In this document: piece after piece, positions 13,401 to 23,806 of the stretch | Numbering within the stretch: the first letter of the stretch is position 1 | Layout of the letters: every line of letters starts with the position of its first letter | Assembly: GCA_003116995.1 (NCBI GenBank) | Contig: BDSL01000008.1 | Span: 434,001 to 498,000, forward strand | Reading direction: 5' to 3' | Length of the DNA stretch: 64,000 nt | From: Yamagishiella unicocca | Lineage: Eukaryota > Chlorophyta > Chlorophyceae > Chlamydomonadales > Volvocaceae | Program-made: the position numbers and the translations under genes | The notes under the pieces: model-generated | The model's database searches: none | What the model saw: the letters and a program-made list of their open reading frames with translations, nothing else | What the model was told of the DNA's origin: nothing

Positions 13401-15438
13401 ACGATGCGTCCACGGGACCCAGGGGCGCGGCCCCAGCTCCGCTCGGCGGCATGTGGGTGCCGTGCTCGTCAGCGGGCAGCCCGGAGGGGCTCCAGGGGCT
13501 GCGCGGCTGTAGCCGTGTCATCGGAATCGACAACGCGCGGCCAACCTGGGTGCTGGTGGCGGCGGCGGCGGCGGGGCCGCTGACCGAGTCGCACAGGTAC
13601 TGCAACTCAGCGGACGCCGCGTCGGACAGGCAAGCGGCGGCGCCGGGGAGCAGCAGCTGCGGGGTGGGGGCCGGGGAGGGGGGAGGCGAGGATCCAGGGA
13701 GGGATTTCGAGGAAGACCTGTGGATGCCAGAAAAAACCCGTTTAGAACAGGCGTTTTGAGATGCATGCTGGAGAACTGGGTTGGGGATAGGGAGGGAGGG
13801 GAAAGGGGCCCACTCAGCTTGCTGCAGCGTAGGGGGTGGGGTGGGGTGGGGGGGTGGGGCAGAGGCAGTCGTGGCGTGGCGGCATGGCGGGCAGCAAGGG
13901 GTGGGGCCAGGGCCGTGCCGCGCATGGCTCGAATCCGCTTGTGACCGGGCGGCAGAGGCAAGTGGCACACGCTTGAAGGGGGCAAGGAAACACGGGTGGG
14001 TCGACAAAGGGGAGGAGGCATCGCCGGCGGAGTGGCGGACCTCAGACGCGGGAACGGAGACGACGTGATAGCAGTTGGAGTAGTCGTTCCCTACCTCCAG
14101 CAGCACTTGCGCCCGGTTCCGTGCCGCCGACAGCAGCGAGGTGGGCAGTCGCTCCTGTGACGTCAGGTACAGCGCCACGCACACGCTCACGTCGCCTTCG
14201 CCGTCGCCGCCGCCGCCGCAACCGGCGCCGCCGGCTGACGGCCACACGGCCGACGGCGTCGACGGCGCCGTGCCGCTCTGGCTGCCGTTCAGGTTACCCG
14301 TCCGCGAGCGAGTGGGCGGCCGGACCGATGACGTCGCGGCATCATCGCTGACGAGGTCAGCGGCGGCGGCGGCGCCACCGCCGCCGCCGCCGCGATTCAA
14401 GTCGCCGGCCGACAAGGTGACGCAGCCCATAACCAGTACAAGAGACGCCGGGCCTCCGCCAGCGACGGCGCCGCCGCCGCCGCCAGCGGCGGCGGCGGCC
14501 CCGAAGCCTCCGTGAGTGCCGCGGCCGCCAGTGGCGTGGACGGTGGCGGCGGGGGCTGCCGTACGTAACAGTACGACGACGTCGCCGGAGGGCTGGTCGG
14601 TGTCGTTGACGTACGCATGGACGTGAGGTACGACGGTGCCCGCCAGGCGGCATATGCGGAAGCCGCTGCCGCTGCAGCCGCCGCCGCCGCCGATGCCACC
14701 GGCGGTCCCTACCAGCGCCGACCCCAATGCGAAGCTCGGGCTTCCGACAGCGGGCGGCTGGAGCCGCGTGCACAAGCCGCCGGATTGGTTGTTGCCGGCG
14801 GCGCCGCCGTCCTCGAATGCCCCGTGCAGGGCGTTGCTGGCCGCGGCGGTGCACAGCGCGGCGAAGCCGACGCCGCTCCCTAAGGGCCCCCCGGCGCCGC
14901 CCGCGCCCAGGTTGTAGGCCCGAGCGGCCTTGCCGGCCAGTGAGGCCAGCAGCGTCGACTCCAGGGAGAACGGCCGCGCCTGGGCGGGAGTTGCGGGTAC
15001 GGCAATTACGGCGGCGCTGAATAATGGGGCCGCAGCCTTACGCGGCAGCAGCATGGGCGGGAGGTGTCGTGCGGCGAAGCGAGTGGGGCGGTGTAGGGTT
15101 TTAGGCGAGCGGGGGTGCAACACCCCCACCGTGGGGTGCGAGCGCGGGTGCGACCGAGTGGGTGGCCGGTGGGTAAGGCAGCAGGCGAGGGGGCGCAAAC
15201 ACGCACAAAAGCGGGCCATGAGCCATGAGCCACGAACCTTCCAGACCCGCGCTGCTGCGCCCGCGCAGCAGCGGGGCGTGAAGGCGCTCGGCAGCTGGAA
15301 CGAGTGCAGCCCGCTCAACGCAGGCGGCTGTTGCTGGTGGGAGGCGAAGGCACCGCTGTAGAACGTGCCGGACATCGCGGCGGCCGCCAGCTTCGCGGCG
15401 GGCACTGTCAGGGCTCGGTAGCTGCCCGGGCAGGAGTG

Positions 15439-15488
<50 letters not shown>

Positions 15489-18400
15489 GCAGCAGCGCGC
15501 GGCAGAGAAACCAGTGCGCCAGGGAGGCGCGCGGTGAGAAGGTGAGGGGGTGAGGAGGGCGGGAGGGTTTGGAGGTGAGGAGTGGTTGGTTGGTTGGTTG
15601 GTGGGTCGATTGGTTGGTTGGTTGGAGGAGAGGTGAAGTGGTGAAGCGGTGAAGCGGTGAAGCCGTAAGCAACAACCCCCAGCACCGCGCCGCGCCGCGC
15701 CGCGCCGCGCCGACCTCGCACCGCCCGACCAGGGGGCCGGTGCTGCGCACCCATCGCACCGCCCGACCAGGGGGCCGGTGCTGCGCACCCATCGCACCGC
15801 CCGACCAGGGGGCCGGTGCTGCGCACCCATCGCACCGCCCGACCAGGGGGCCAGTGCTGCGCACCCATCGCACCGCCCGACCAGGGGGGCCGGTGCTGCG
15901 CACCCATCGCACCGCGCCGCGCCGACCTCGCACCGCTCCCCTCTCACCTCTCAGGGTTGCTGCATTGATGCGACAGCGATCGCGCCGCGCCGCGGGACGC
16001 GGGACTCGAGGTGGAGGCCCCGCTCAGCAAGTCAGATGCCATGGCAGTCCCCGTCAACACCGCCAGGTGCGCCTGCTGCTGCGTTGGCTGCTCAGTCAGA
16101 AGGAAACCGTACTGCGGCGCGGGCCGCGCGCCGGGCACTTGCGGCACCAGAGCAAACCGTACGGCGAAGTCCACGTGCAGCTCCGAAGCCAGGGCCTCGG
16201 TAACCGCGGAGGAGAGAGTGCTCGCGAGGCCCTGCACGTCCGGCGCGCACGCCATGTCGTACGCTGCATTAGTCACCTGCAGGGGCAACGAGGGCACAAG
16301 GAGCGCATGTAGCCGTTGCAGCGGCATGGGAGGGAAGGAGTGCCCGCAGGGCTGGTTGGAGGACGGTTTGGGGTTCAAACAGCGTTTCGTGACTGCGCGG
16401 TCCCTTAGCGCACGAAGTCCCCAGCCTTCGTTCCTAAAATCCCTAAACCTTCGTCCCTCAAAACCCTAACAACCTCTCGTCCCCATCAGTCCCCCCAAAC
16501 CCCTCCGCACAGCCAGCCGAGCATACCCGCTGGATGTCAGCCAGCTGAGGCCCAATGCAGCACTCGGCCACCGCCGCCGCCACCGCCCCCAGCAGCTCGC
16601 TGCCGAGCTCCGGGGGCGACACCAGCAGCAGTGCCCCGATCACATCCGACCCCAGCCGCAGAGGCAACAATGTGGCCCGAATCGGCGGCGGCAGCGGCGG
16701 CGGCGACGCCGTCGTCCTCTCAACAGCCGCCACGTCCGTCAATCCAGCCCCAACTGCCGCCAGCTGCTCTGCCGCCAGTGCATGCAAGAGCTGCCTCCAC
16801 TCCTCTGGGGGCGCCCGCGTGCGATCCTGATCCGGCTGGATGCTTGGGGTTTTGGGGCCTTCAAAGGGCCGGCGAGGTTTCGGCTCGGGGGCGGGGTCCT
16901 GCGAGGAGCACCCAATAACAACCACCCGGTGCGGATGAGGGATCAAGGCGCCAATCGGCGACACTCAGGCAGGGCTTGCCTGCCCTACCCTGCAGAGTCC
17001 CAACACCAAACATCCTGCGCGTTTGTACCGGCCGCGGCAGCCTGCGAGGCCGCACGGTACGGCTAGGTACGGCACGGTACGGCAAGGCTGCCGCTCCTAT
17101 AACCGGAGCTACGGCATCAATATGCGCGCGAGGAGGGTGACGCCGGGTCTGGCCGAGCCTCGCCATCCCTCACACAACACCGCCGCCTGACGCGGCCTGC
17201 AAGCAAGCGAACCGATTGGGAGCCTCCGCGACCAGAAGGACACCGGTAACTCCCAGTTTCTGCACCCTGAGTGCCTCGGCGGCCTTTTCGTTTCGGGCAG
17301 GGGTAGCTGCCCACGGCCAGTGTAAGGCCCGGCTAGCTATGTGACCATTTACCCTGCTCCTGGACAGCCCTTACACAGACACACAAACATACACACCATG
17401 GACACACACATACAGGCGCATCTTGCGCATCAGCTAACGGCGCCCCCCCCCTGCACGGGTCTACCTCGCACCCCCCCCTGCACCCCATGCACGGGTGTAA
17501 GGCCCAGCAGGCACGCAGGCGGGCGGGACGAGGAGAGCGACGGGGCCATCGCCCCGCAGCGGTGCGACCTCGCACACCGCTCACCTGCCATAGCAGCACG
17601 CTACGACCCACATCGCCCACCTGCCATAGCAGCACGCCGGGCACGTCGGTGCGAATGGAACCCCCACCGCCTGCCAGCAGCGGCCCCAGTATGATGAGGG
17701 CCTCGCTGGCGCTGTTGGCAGCCGCCGCCGCCGTCGCCTCTCCGCCGCCGCCGTCGAGCCACGGCGCCGGCATCACGTGTCCGGGGGCCATCACGGCCGC
17801 CGGTGCGACGAGGCTGGTGCTGCCGAGGGACACGAGTGCGGTGCCGCAGGAGGAGGCGCCGAAGAGGCTGCGGTGCGGGACCGGTGCGTGCGGTGACCGG
17901 TGCGGAGGGGGGAGGGAAGGGGGGCGGGGAGGGGAGGGGAGGGGGACAGTTGGGTATTGCTGCGGCGAAGAAGGCGGAAGGCGTAGCGAGGTCGGGGTGG
18001 CGCTGCCGCTGCAGGGCCCCTTCCACTCGGGGGCCACCGCGACCCACTACCGCGTGTGACACCGGGCAGAGCGGCTGTGCAAGCAAAGAAAGAGCGCATC
18101 CGGCCAGAGTCAGCGGTCCAGCCCATCCCGCCATTCGCTTGCGCGTGCTTAGTTCCAGCACTTTACTTCTTCCTCTATCACAGTATCAACCCCCCCAAAA
18201 CCAGCCCACACTGGCGGGTACGGTACCCGAAAAGCTACAACGACAGGGGCGGAGGAGGCAGGGAGCTGCGGCATCAACCCACATCGCAGGTGGCGAAAGA
18301 GCCGCGCCACGATTTGGGTATTTGCTCACCCCACCACAACCATCATCGCCACCACCACTACCTCAACCGCCACCGCCACCACCACCACCACCACCACCAC

Positions 18401-18768
18401 CACCACCACCACCACCACCACCACCACCACTACCTCAACCGCCACCACACCCATCATCGCCACCCGCACCGCAGCCATCATCGCCACCACCGCCAGCACC
18501 ACCACCCGCACCGCCTCCATCATACGTCCGTCCCCACTTCGCGGCTCGGCGCAGCCTGCACCCCAGGACAAAGGTACTTCGCCGCCGGCGCCCTGGGCCA
18601 CTGGGTCAGTTTGCGCAACTCCCGTGCCATCTTGATTCACATGAACACGGCGTCGCACCTGACTTGCGCGGCAGGGCCGAACGCTCCCTGGACGCACTCG
18701 ACGCAGGATTGGACGCGCGACAGCCATGAGCCTTGCACAGTCGCCAACTGGCACCGCAGGGCCGACAC
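4538..18768 (-). CDS. TKL-type Ser/Thr protein kinase, multi-exon, with long N-terminal region
   Basis: Catalytic exons read on the minus strand: 11086-11185 (Gly loop GGGGCSTVY), 10114-10483 (VAVK lysine, polyQ, then ARELAVM and SHPNIVQIY), 9229-9261 (CCDLGSLADAL), 8244-8573 (VHCDVKPANVLL), 7525-7620 (DFGFVN), 6057-6090 (VTHLAPETMVQ), 5778-5826 (DVFAFGILM), 5491-5548 (WEAYTGKAPYA), 5019-5089 (REGMRPVFP) and 4538-4643 (CWSADTARRPT, stop at 4538). Phases agree at the eight 3'-most junctions; the link between 10114 and 9261 is unresolved and may hide a small exon. Probable upstream exons are 11779-11897, 12366-12886, 13152-13656, 14041-14979, 15948-16276, 16527-16804, 17621-17867 and 18659-18768. 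Their composition resembles GAF-type sensory regions, but weakly. The start codon was not found, so the 5' limit is a minimum. The catalytic loop has HCD instead of HRD. Function inferred: cytosolic signalling kinase; substrate unknown. Confidence 0.85.
5700..5745. repeat. Telomere-like CCCTAAA repeats inside a kinase intron
   Basis: Several imperfect copies of CCCTAAA/CCCTGAA occur in a row. The plant-type telomere motif is TTTAGGG on the other strand. The tract lies in the intron between exons 5491-5548 and 5778-5826, so it is interstitial, not a chromosome end. Confidence 0.7.
5904..5984. repeat. GGGAGC hexanucleotide array
   Basis: About 13 near-perfect GGGAGC units lie in a kinase intron. 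Because the unit is a multiple of three, it keeps frames open and produces false Arg-Ser or Gly-Ser ORFs. Confidence 0.95.
6289..7107. repeat. 39-bp minisatellite, 21 near-identical tandem copies
   Basis: The unit starts ACATGCCGGTTTGCGTTCGC and ends GGCAGGTTTGGGA. Twenty-one units follow each other without visible variation. The array sits in the kinase intron between the DFG exon (7525-7620) and the APE exon (6057-6090). Since 39 is divisible by three and the unit lacks stops in several frames, it yields long but meaningless repeat ORFs on both strands. Confidence 0.97.
7621..7830. repeat. GGA/GAT-rich purine microsatellite
   Basis: Degenerate GGAAGAGGATGG units follow the acceptor side of the DFG exon. 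On the transcribed (minus) strand this is a pyrimidine-rich tract ending in the acceptor CTGTAG at 7621-7626. Confidence 0.85.
8799..8872 (-). mobile_element. Intron-resident dispersed element, copy A
   Basis: Starts TTTCGAGGAAGACCCGTGGA on the plus strand and contains GGCGTTTTGAGATGCATGCT. It is closely related to 13704-13790, 43602-43684 and 34916-34990. It sits in the acceptor half of kinase intron 8574-9228; relative to transcription it is in the sense (acceptor-side) orientation. Confidence 0.8.
9605..9664. repeat. 15-bp tandem repeat, 4 copies
   Basis: Four copies of CGGGTACGACGCGCA, the first with a substitution, lie in an unresolved intron of the kinase gene. Confidence 0.9.
10367..10417 (-). 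repeat. CAA/CAG run encoding 17 glutamines in the kinase N-lobe
   Basis: On the coding strand the run encodes about 17 Gln. It sits between the catalytic lysine (VAVK) and the helix-C region, followed by PPPADG. It is an in-frame length-variable insertion in the catalytic domain. Confidence 0.9.
11269..11359. repeat. 20-bp tandem repeat, 4.5 copies
   Basis: The unit GGACATGATCACTTTTTAAA is repeated four times plus a partial copy. It is AT-rich in a GC-rich neighbourhood and lies just upstream (in transcription sense) of the Gly-loop exon. Confidence 0.95.
13704..13790 (-). mobile_element. Intron-resident dispersed element, copy B
   Basis: Same element as copy A (TTTCGAGGAAGACCTGTGGA, then GCGTTTTGAGATGCATGCTG). 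It ends 47 bp before the acceptor of the kinase exon 13152-13656, in sense orientation. Confidence 0.8.
15440..15490. repeat. GGC trinucleotide run
   Basis: An almost pure GGC run. It reads as poly-Ala on the minus strand and may be coding in the kinase N-terminal half, but this exon is not certain. Confidence 0.8.
15721..15911. repeat. 38-bp tandem repeat, 5 copies
   Basis: Five copies of a unit starting CCGCCCGACCAGGGGGCC. One copy has a substitution and one an extra G. It lies between the probable exons 15948-16276 and 14041-14979 of the kinase gene. Confidence 0.92.
17285..17348. repeat. Dispersed repeat, copy 1
   Basis: About 64 bp beginning TTCGTTTCGGGCAGGGGTAG, similar to 27129-27193. 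Both continue into CA-rich sequence. The shared core GTAGCTGCCC...CGGCCAG suggests a small mobile or satellite-derived fragment. Confidence 0.6.
18371..18430. repeat. CAC trinucleotide run
   Basis: A nearly uninterrupted CAC/ACC run. It gives spurious poly-His, poly-Pro or poly-Val frames that were not annotated as genes. Confidence 0.95.
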
Positions 18769-20830
18769 CTGCACGCAGAGCCCCGAAGTGACTGGAAGTT
18801 GATTGTCTTGGCAAAGGTTACACGTTACATGCTGAACACACGTGCTACTATGGGGCTCCACACGCGTACACGGACCACTGCGTGCGCAGCAGCAGACACT
18901 GCTCACAAGTTAATCGCCTGTTTATCGAATGTTATCAATGCATTCATTGAATGGACCGACTTCCCCTTTTGCTTAAGTTCCGAACAGCAAACCCCGTATG
19001 CGTGGGCCTGTATTATGTAAACCCGTCGCTTCCCAGGATAGGCATACCATAGCTCCTGTTTTGAGCTGCTCTTGCCGCAGGGATTGACTGGCGCATGCTT
19101 CGTGATTGGTAGCCACAGTTTCGGGGTTTCCGGCTGCAATTACAAGCGCTCCCTCGTTTCCGACGGTCGGCGGGAGCTCGTTGGCAGCGAGCTTGCCGCG
19201 AAAGCAGCATAATACCATCCCTTTAACCCCAAGCGGAGGTTGATGTCTTGAAGAGTTCAGTGAGCGAGTACCAGTCAGGAAGCCATCGACGTCGTTCAGC
19301 GGATAAAGGTCGCAACTTAAGAATTACTCTTAAGGATGCCAGTAGCTGGCAATGAACAGGAAAACGTCGCCGTAGGACAGCGCAGGCCGTTGTATCCCGA
19401 CGGCGTGTGTGAAGATTCACCCCACATGGTAGGAACCCTATAGCATCGCGTAAAACATCAATCGCCCCAGGTGGCTGCAGATTTGGTGGAAAAAATGTAC
19501 AGCGGGGCTCCTACTCAAGTCCGTACGGCAGGAACATATGCTCAAATCGCCATCTTGGGCAATGACGCCTGAAAAGCGAACACGACGGAAGCCTCCTCGT
19601 TGGCTGCACTTATAGTTAATATAGATAATTTTTCCTCTCCCCTGTATTATTGCTTTAGAAGCGCCTCCTGACCGAGCGGTTCGCCGTTCGCGCATGCCTG
19701 GCGCCATTCATAACTCGTTCATAACTCGTTCGCGGGGATATGGACAGGACCAGGGAGGGCCCTTCGTCTGTAACATGCGCATGCTCATGTATGATTCGTA
19801 AGCGTGTGCCTGTTACAGGGACCCAAAGTTCTGATTTTTCCCTGTCCTGTCCTTCCTGCCTGTTACAAGGACTTCTCTTCTTGTCCTGGTTTCGCACGGG
19901 CTTTAGGATACTGTACCATCTTATCGCTACATGCTAAGGGCGGGGCACGAGGGACCCTGTATGGAGATGAGTACGACAAGCAATTCCACTGCTGGTACAA
20001 GTGTACAACCCTTACGTCGGCCTAACGGCGGTTGGGGCGACGTACCAAAAGGGCAAATGAACATCGATAATTTATTAAGAACCGCATGCCCTGTCCTCGC
20101 ATCGGCGTGCTTGGCCTTGGACGCGTCCTCGACGGCAGGAAATAGCATTTGTGCTGGAGGTGGCGTGCGGGAGGGAGGTAGAGGGAGGTGTTAAGTGGAT
20201 TCATTCCAAACCAAGCAGCTTTCACAAAGGCAAGCGGCAGCTCGATCAGGCATCGACTGTCATGGGCCCCTCTTCTTGTCCGGGCTTGAGGACAGTGCAA
20301 CATTTGGGTATGCATACCTCTGAAAAGCATATCCACTCCTGTAATGAGGCAGATCCCACGTTTCCACGGCCGCCCCAGCTGCCGGCACCCTGTCTCCTCC
20401 CACCCTAGCAGACCTCCGCGTCGTCTCCTCCGCCGTGGCCCTTAACCTGTCCCTCACGTTCGCCCGCGCGGCCCCACCCCTGGGCTGGACAAGCAGGCTG
20501 GCGGGGTGCGTGCATGCTAGGCTGCAGAAGGTCTCCCACTTGGGCTTCTCCACCTTCGGGGCGGGCGACCACCTCGGCCGCCTATGGCCTGCACCGGCTG
20601 ACCTGGCACATGGAGCACTCTGGCCTTCCCCCCACAGCCTCCGTGGACGCCCTCGTCAGCCAGGCCGCCCGGGTTATCGATCGCGGCCAGGGGCCGATCT
20701 ACTGATGTGGGTCGCCGCCTGACGGGTGCCCCTGCACGCCTCCTCGTCGGTCACCTCGCGGCTGGCGGTTTCGGAGCCCTGCCGCTGCGCTGTCAAGCGC
20801 TGGCCCGCTATGCTTGCTGGGCGGCACGCG
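18769..20830. other. Gene-poor interval with dispersed repeat fragments
   Basis: No gene could be supported. Bases 19871-19934 and 20267-20305 hold two members of the TTGTCC...CGGGCTT repeat family. A short frame at 20514-20705 ends with a plausible peptide (HRLTWHMEHSG, then VDALVSQAARVIDRG) and could be a transposon remnant, but nothing identifies it. The 5' end of the minus-strand kinase may extend into the left part. Confidence 0.35.
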
Positions 20831-20835
20831 TTTTT

Positions 20836-20902
20836 GGGCGGGGCCCCAGCGCGAAGCGCGATCGGGGGGCCCCGCCCCCTACGGACGGGTTGTCCGTCCG
20901 TA
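20836..20902. repeat. Two adjacent perfect hairpins
   Basis: The first stem is 12 bp (GGGCGGGGCCCC at 20836-20847 with 20866-20877) and contains an inner GCGC-GAA-GCGC hairpin. The second is a 9-bp stem (TACGGACGG at 20880-20888 with 20894-20902) around GTTGT. They lie just left of the transposon block starting near 21.0 kb and may mark its end or act as a transcription-blocking structure; this role is inferred. Confidence 0.75.
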
Positions 20903-22056
20903 ACGACCAAACCTATACGTTCGCAGGCCTGTAAATCAATCTTAGGAGCCTTATAGATCCTTTATTATGTCCTGTCTCTCTTCTGGCTTGATAAGACCGC
21001 TTGAGTATAAACAAGTTTTGTTCGGTCCAATGACCGAGGTCGAAGTCACAGAAACGCAATTCGCGCCATATTGCAACCCAATCGCATGCCGCCCGCTCGT
21101 GAAGCGGGCGTCTGTGGCCGACGCTCGCGACGGAGCTTAGCAATTTATAAAAAAACACGTCAAAACACACACGCCTGCACTGAGCCCAAGGCACGCGACT
21201 TTGGCCGTGGCGAACGCGCGCGACATCGCTGCGAGCTATCGTGCCTGTGGATGTCGCGCCTCTACAACCAGAATACCTACATAGTATAGTTGTCGGACGT
21301 ACAAATAACTGCGCTGCAAACGTACGATGCCTAAAATCGCCAGGCGCCGGGCACAAACAAATCCATGCAGTGGCAGCGTTTGCGGCGCAGGCTGCGCGGC
21401 CGGATGCACGGCTGCAGCAGCCACCTCCTCGCAGCTCCAGCGCCGTGCACCGACTACACAGCCACAAGCGTCGGCGGCCGTCCCGACAGCGGCAGAGCCC
21501 CCTAGCCACGCGCAGACCGCGGAGCATGGCGCCGCTCACAGCCCCCTGGTGCGGTCAGGGCTTGCCTGGCGGCGAGCGCCAGGGCATAATGGATACAGGC
21601 AACCAGGCGAAGAACACCATGGGGCCTGCTCCTCGGCATTACACGGATGAAGAGCGCCGATGGCAACAGGCCGCAGCCGACGTCCAGGATGCAATCCTGA
21701 CGGCACAGTTGTGGGAGCCAGAGCGGGGCCGGGAGTGGGGCTCATTTCAACTCGATGGCGCCGCAGCTGACGTCGTCAATTCTCTCGTGAACCCAACGGA
21801 TGACGCTGTGGGGGCGCTTCACGGCAGCGGCCCATAGATGGCGTCCGCTTGCCGCTGTCGCCACCAGAGTGCCGCCGTTACCTGCAACGACCGCGCAGGA
21901 CGTCCTCATGCAGCGCCGACGCGTTCCTGGAACCCAAGGTGGGTCGCCCAAAAAGGAATGTGCGAGGATGAGTGGGGATGAGGCGAGTCACATGTGGGTC
22001 GCAATGCTGATGTTCAACAGTGTTACCTCTCACCACGAAGGTATACCGCCCAGTCC

Positions 22057-23070
22057 ATGTCGATTGGGTCGGTGTTATTTAATTTTAGTTTAGAGCTGTC
22101 TGCACTACATGCCATGCACACCTTTTGCTGCCTCTTCAACAACCCTCTTGCTTGCTTGCACATCCTTGCAAACCGTTCAGGGCTGCCTTCAATGTTGCCT
22201 TCACCAGCCACTATCCCGTCGATGCTTCCAGTACCCAGTCAACTCCAACAGCTCGGCGCTGCCGCAGCCGTGCTGGTCGCTGACTTGGCCACGCACGCCG
22301 GCCCTGACATCTCTGATGACCCCCAGCATGCGGTGCCTGGCCCGGTGTTCTCGGCCGCTGTGGATGCCACACCTGCGGCTGCCCCCAGCCGCCATCACCG
22401 CCGGCATCCGAGCAGGGGACCTGTGGCGAGTAACCCGCCATCTCTAACACCTGCCATCCAGGGCCATCCGGACGTTGTCACGCGTGGGCGGACCCACATC
22501 ACGCCGGACACCAACGAGCGTCTGCGTGTACGTCGTGCCGTTATGCGTGCACGTTGCAATCAGGCTCCGGCGGAGCGGCAGCGGGAGCGGGCGGCCAACG
22601 CGGCCCAGCGCCAGCAGCGTCGTGCTGACATGACGGAGGAGGAGCGGCAGCAGGAGCGGGCGGCCAACGCGGCGCAGCACGAGCAGCGTCGTGCTGACAT
22701 GACGGGGGAGGAGCGGCAGCAGGAGCGGGCGGCCAACGCGGCGCAGCACCAGCAGCGGCGCGCCGACATGACGGAGGAGGAGGAGCTGCGTGCTGAGTAC
22801 ACCAACCGCGCATCAAGACGCGCGAGGGCCCGGGCGTCTGGCGGGCCTAGTGCTGAGGAGCTCCAGGCAAGGTGGGAGGAGTCACCGAATGGAAGGTGTG
22901 AGAGCTGTCATCGAGGCTTCTACCCCAACGCGCTGATCAAGTGCAGAAACACAGTGAGCAATTCGACATGTCCAATCTGTATGTGCAAGCGCGCGTTTGC
23001 GCTCCCAAACCCAGCCATACCTATGTCACTATGCCAGCCATGGGAGGTGGGGCTCAGACATCACGCCTGA
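22057..23070 (+). CDS. Transposon-associated protein with 23-residue repeats and a Cys-rich segment
   Basis: The frame runs from ATG 22057 to TGA 23068-23070 (about 337 residues). The central third has tandem 23-residue units with key strings ERAANAAQ and RRADMT, the length and look of STPR repeats known from Bombyx FMBP-1 and from some transposon proteins. The C-terminal part has spaced cysteines (CESCH, KCRN, CPICMCKRAF) that could bind zinc, and ends PWEVG. The last 109 residues lie inside the left arm of the large palindrome, and a second copy of the C-terminus is encoded on the minus strand at 23483-23782. The true start is unclear: upstream frames at 21327-21650 and 21600-21837 also look protein-like and may be spliced or frameshifted parts. 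Likely DNA-binding; the activity is unknown. Confidence 0.5.
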   Translation: MSIGSVLFNFSLELSALHAMHTFCCLFNNPLACLHILANRSGLPSMLPSPATIPSMLPVPSQLQQLGAAAAVLVADLATHAGPDISDDPQHAVPGPVFSAAVDATPAAAPSRHHRRHPSRGPVASNPPSLTPAIQGHPDVVTRGRTHITPDTNERLRVRRAVMRARCNQAPAERQRERAANAAQRQQRRADMTEEERQQERAANAAQHEQRRADMTGEERQQERAANAAQHQQRRADMTEEEELRAEYTNRASRRARARASGGPSAEELQARWEESPNGRCESCHRGFYPNALIKCRNTVSNSTCPICMCKRAFALPNPAIPMSLCQPWEVGLRHHA

Positions 23071-23263
23071 GCGTGATTTAATATGCAGGGTGCACTGCCC
23101 TGACATTGCCCTCGCACGCTCAAAAGTCGCCACGACCATTATGCTAGGGTAAGATAAGGTAATCTTACTTCAGTATGGGTCTCTCCGCTCGAGTGCTCCT
23201 CCCCTTCCGCATGTGTCTCATGAGCTGTCACCAACTCCACAGAGGACACACCTGCAGCAGCAC
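22744..23263 (+). repeat. Left arm of a 1-kb palindrome
   Basis: 520 bp, reverse complement of 23290-23806. The only difference I see is one GAG codon (3 bp) missing in the right arm. The central spacer of 26 bp (23264-23289) can itself partly pair. Confidence 0.95.
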
Positions 23264-23289
23264 CAGTTGTCCGGCGAGGACAGCAACTA

Positions 23290-23806
23290 GTGCTGCTGCA
23301 GGTGTGTCCTCTGTGGAGTTGGTGACAGCTCATGAGACACATGCGGAAGGGGAGGAGCACTCGAGCGGAGAGACCCATACTGAAGTAAGATTACCTTATC
23401 TTACCCTAGCATAATGGTCGTGGCGACTTTTGAGCGTGCGAGGGCAATGTCAGGGCAGTGCACCCTGCATATTAAATCACGCTCAGGCGTGATGTCTGAG
23501 CCCCACCTCCCATGGCTGGCATAGTGACATAGGTATGGCTGGGTTTGGGAGCGCAAACGCGCGCTTGCACATACAGATTGGACATGTCGAATTGCTCACT
23601 GTGTTTCTGCACTTGATCAGCGCGTTGGGGTAGAAGCCTCGATGACAGCTCTCACACCTTCCATTCGGTGACTCCTCCCACCTTGCCTGGAGCTCCTCAG
23701 CACTAGGCCCGCCAGACGCCCGGGCCCTCGCGCGTCTTGATGCGCGGTTGGTGTACTCAGCACGCAGCTCCTCCTCCGTCATGTCGGCGCGCCGCTGCTG
23801 GTGCTG
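23290..23806 (-). repeat. Right arm of the 1-kb palindrome
   Basis: 517 bp, inverted copy of 22744-23263. It repeats on the minus strand the last 99 codons of the transposon ORF (23483-23782). Transcription across both arms would give a long, nearly perfect double-stranded RNA. Confidence 0.95.

Noticed and set aside
18056..18814. Poly-His, poly-Pro and poly-Val proteins
   Set aside because: All are readings of one CAC run in different frames.
23139..23414. Two identical small proteins on opposite strands (MGLSARVLLPF)
   Set aside because: Duplicates produced by the palindrome arms; there is no independent evidence for a gene.
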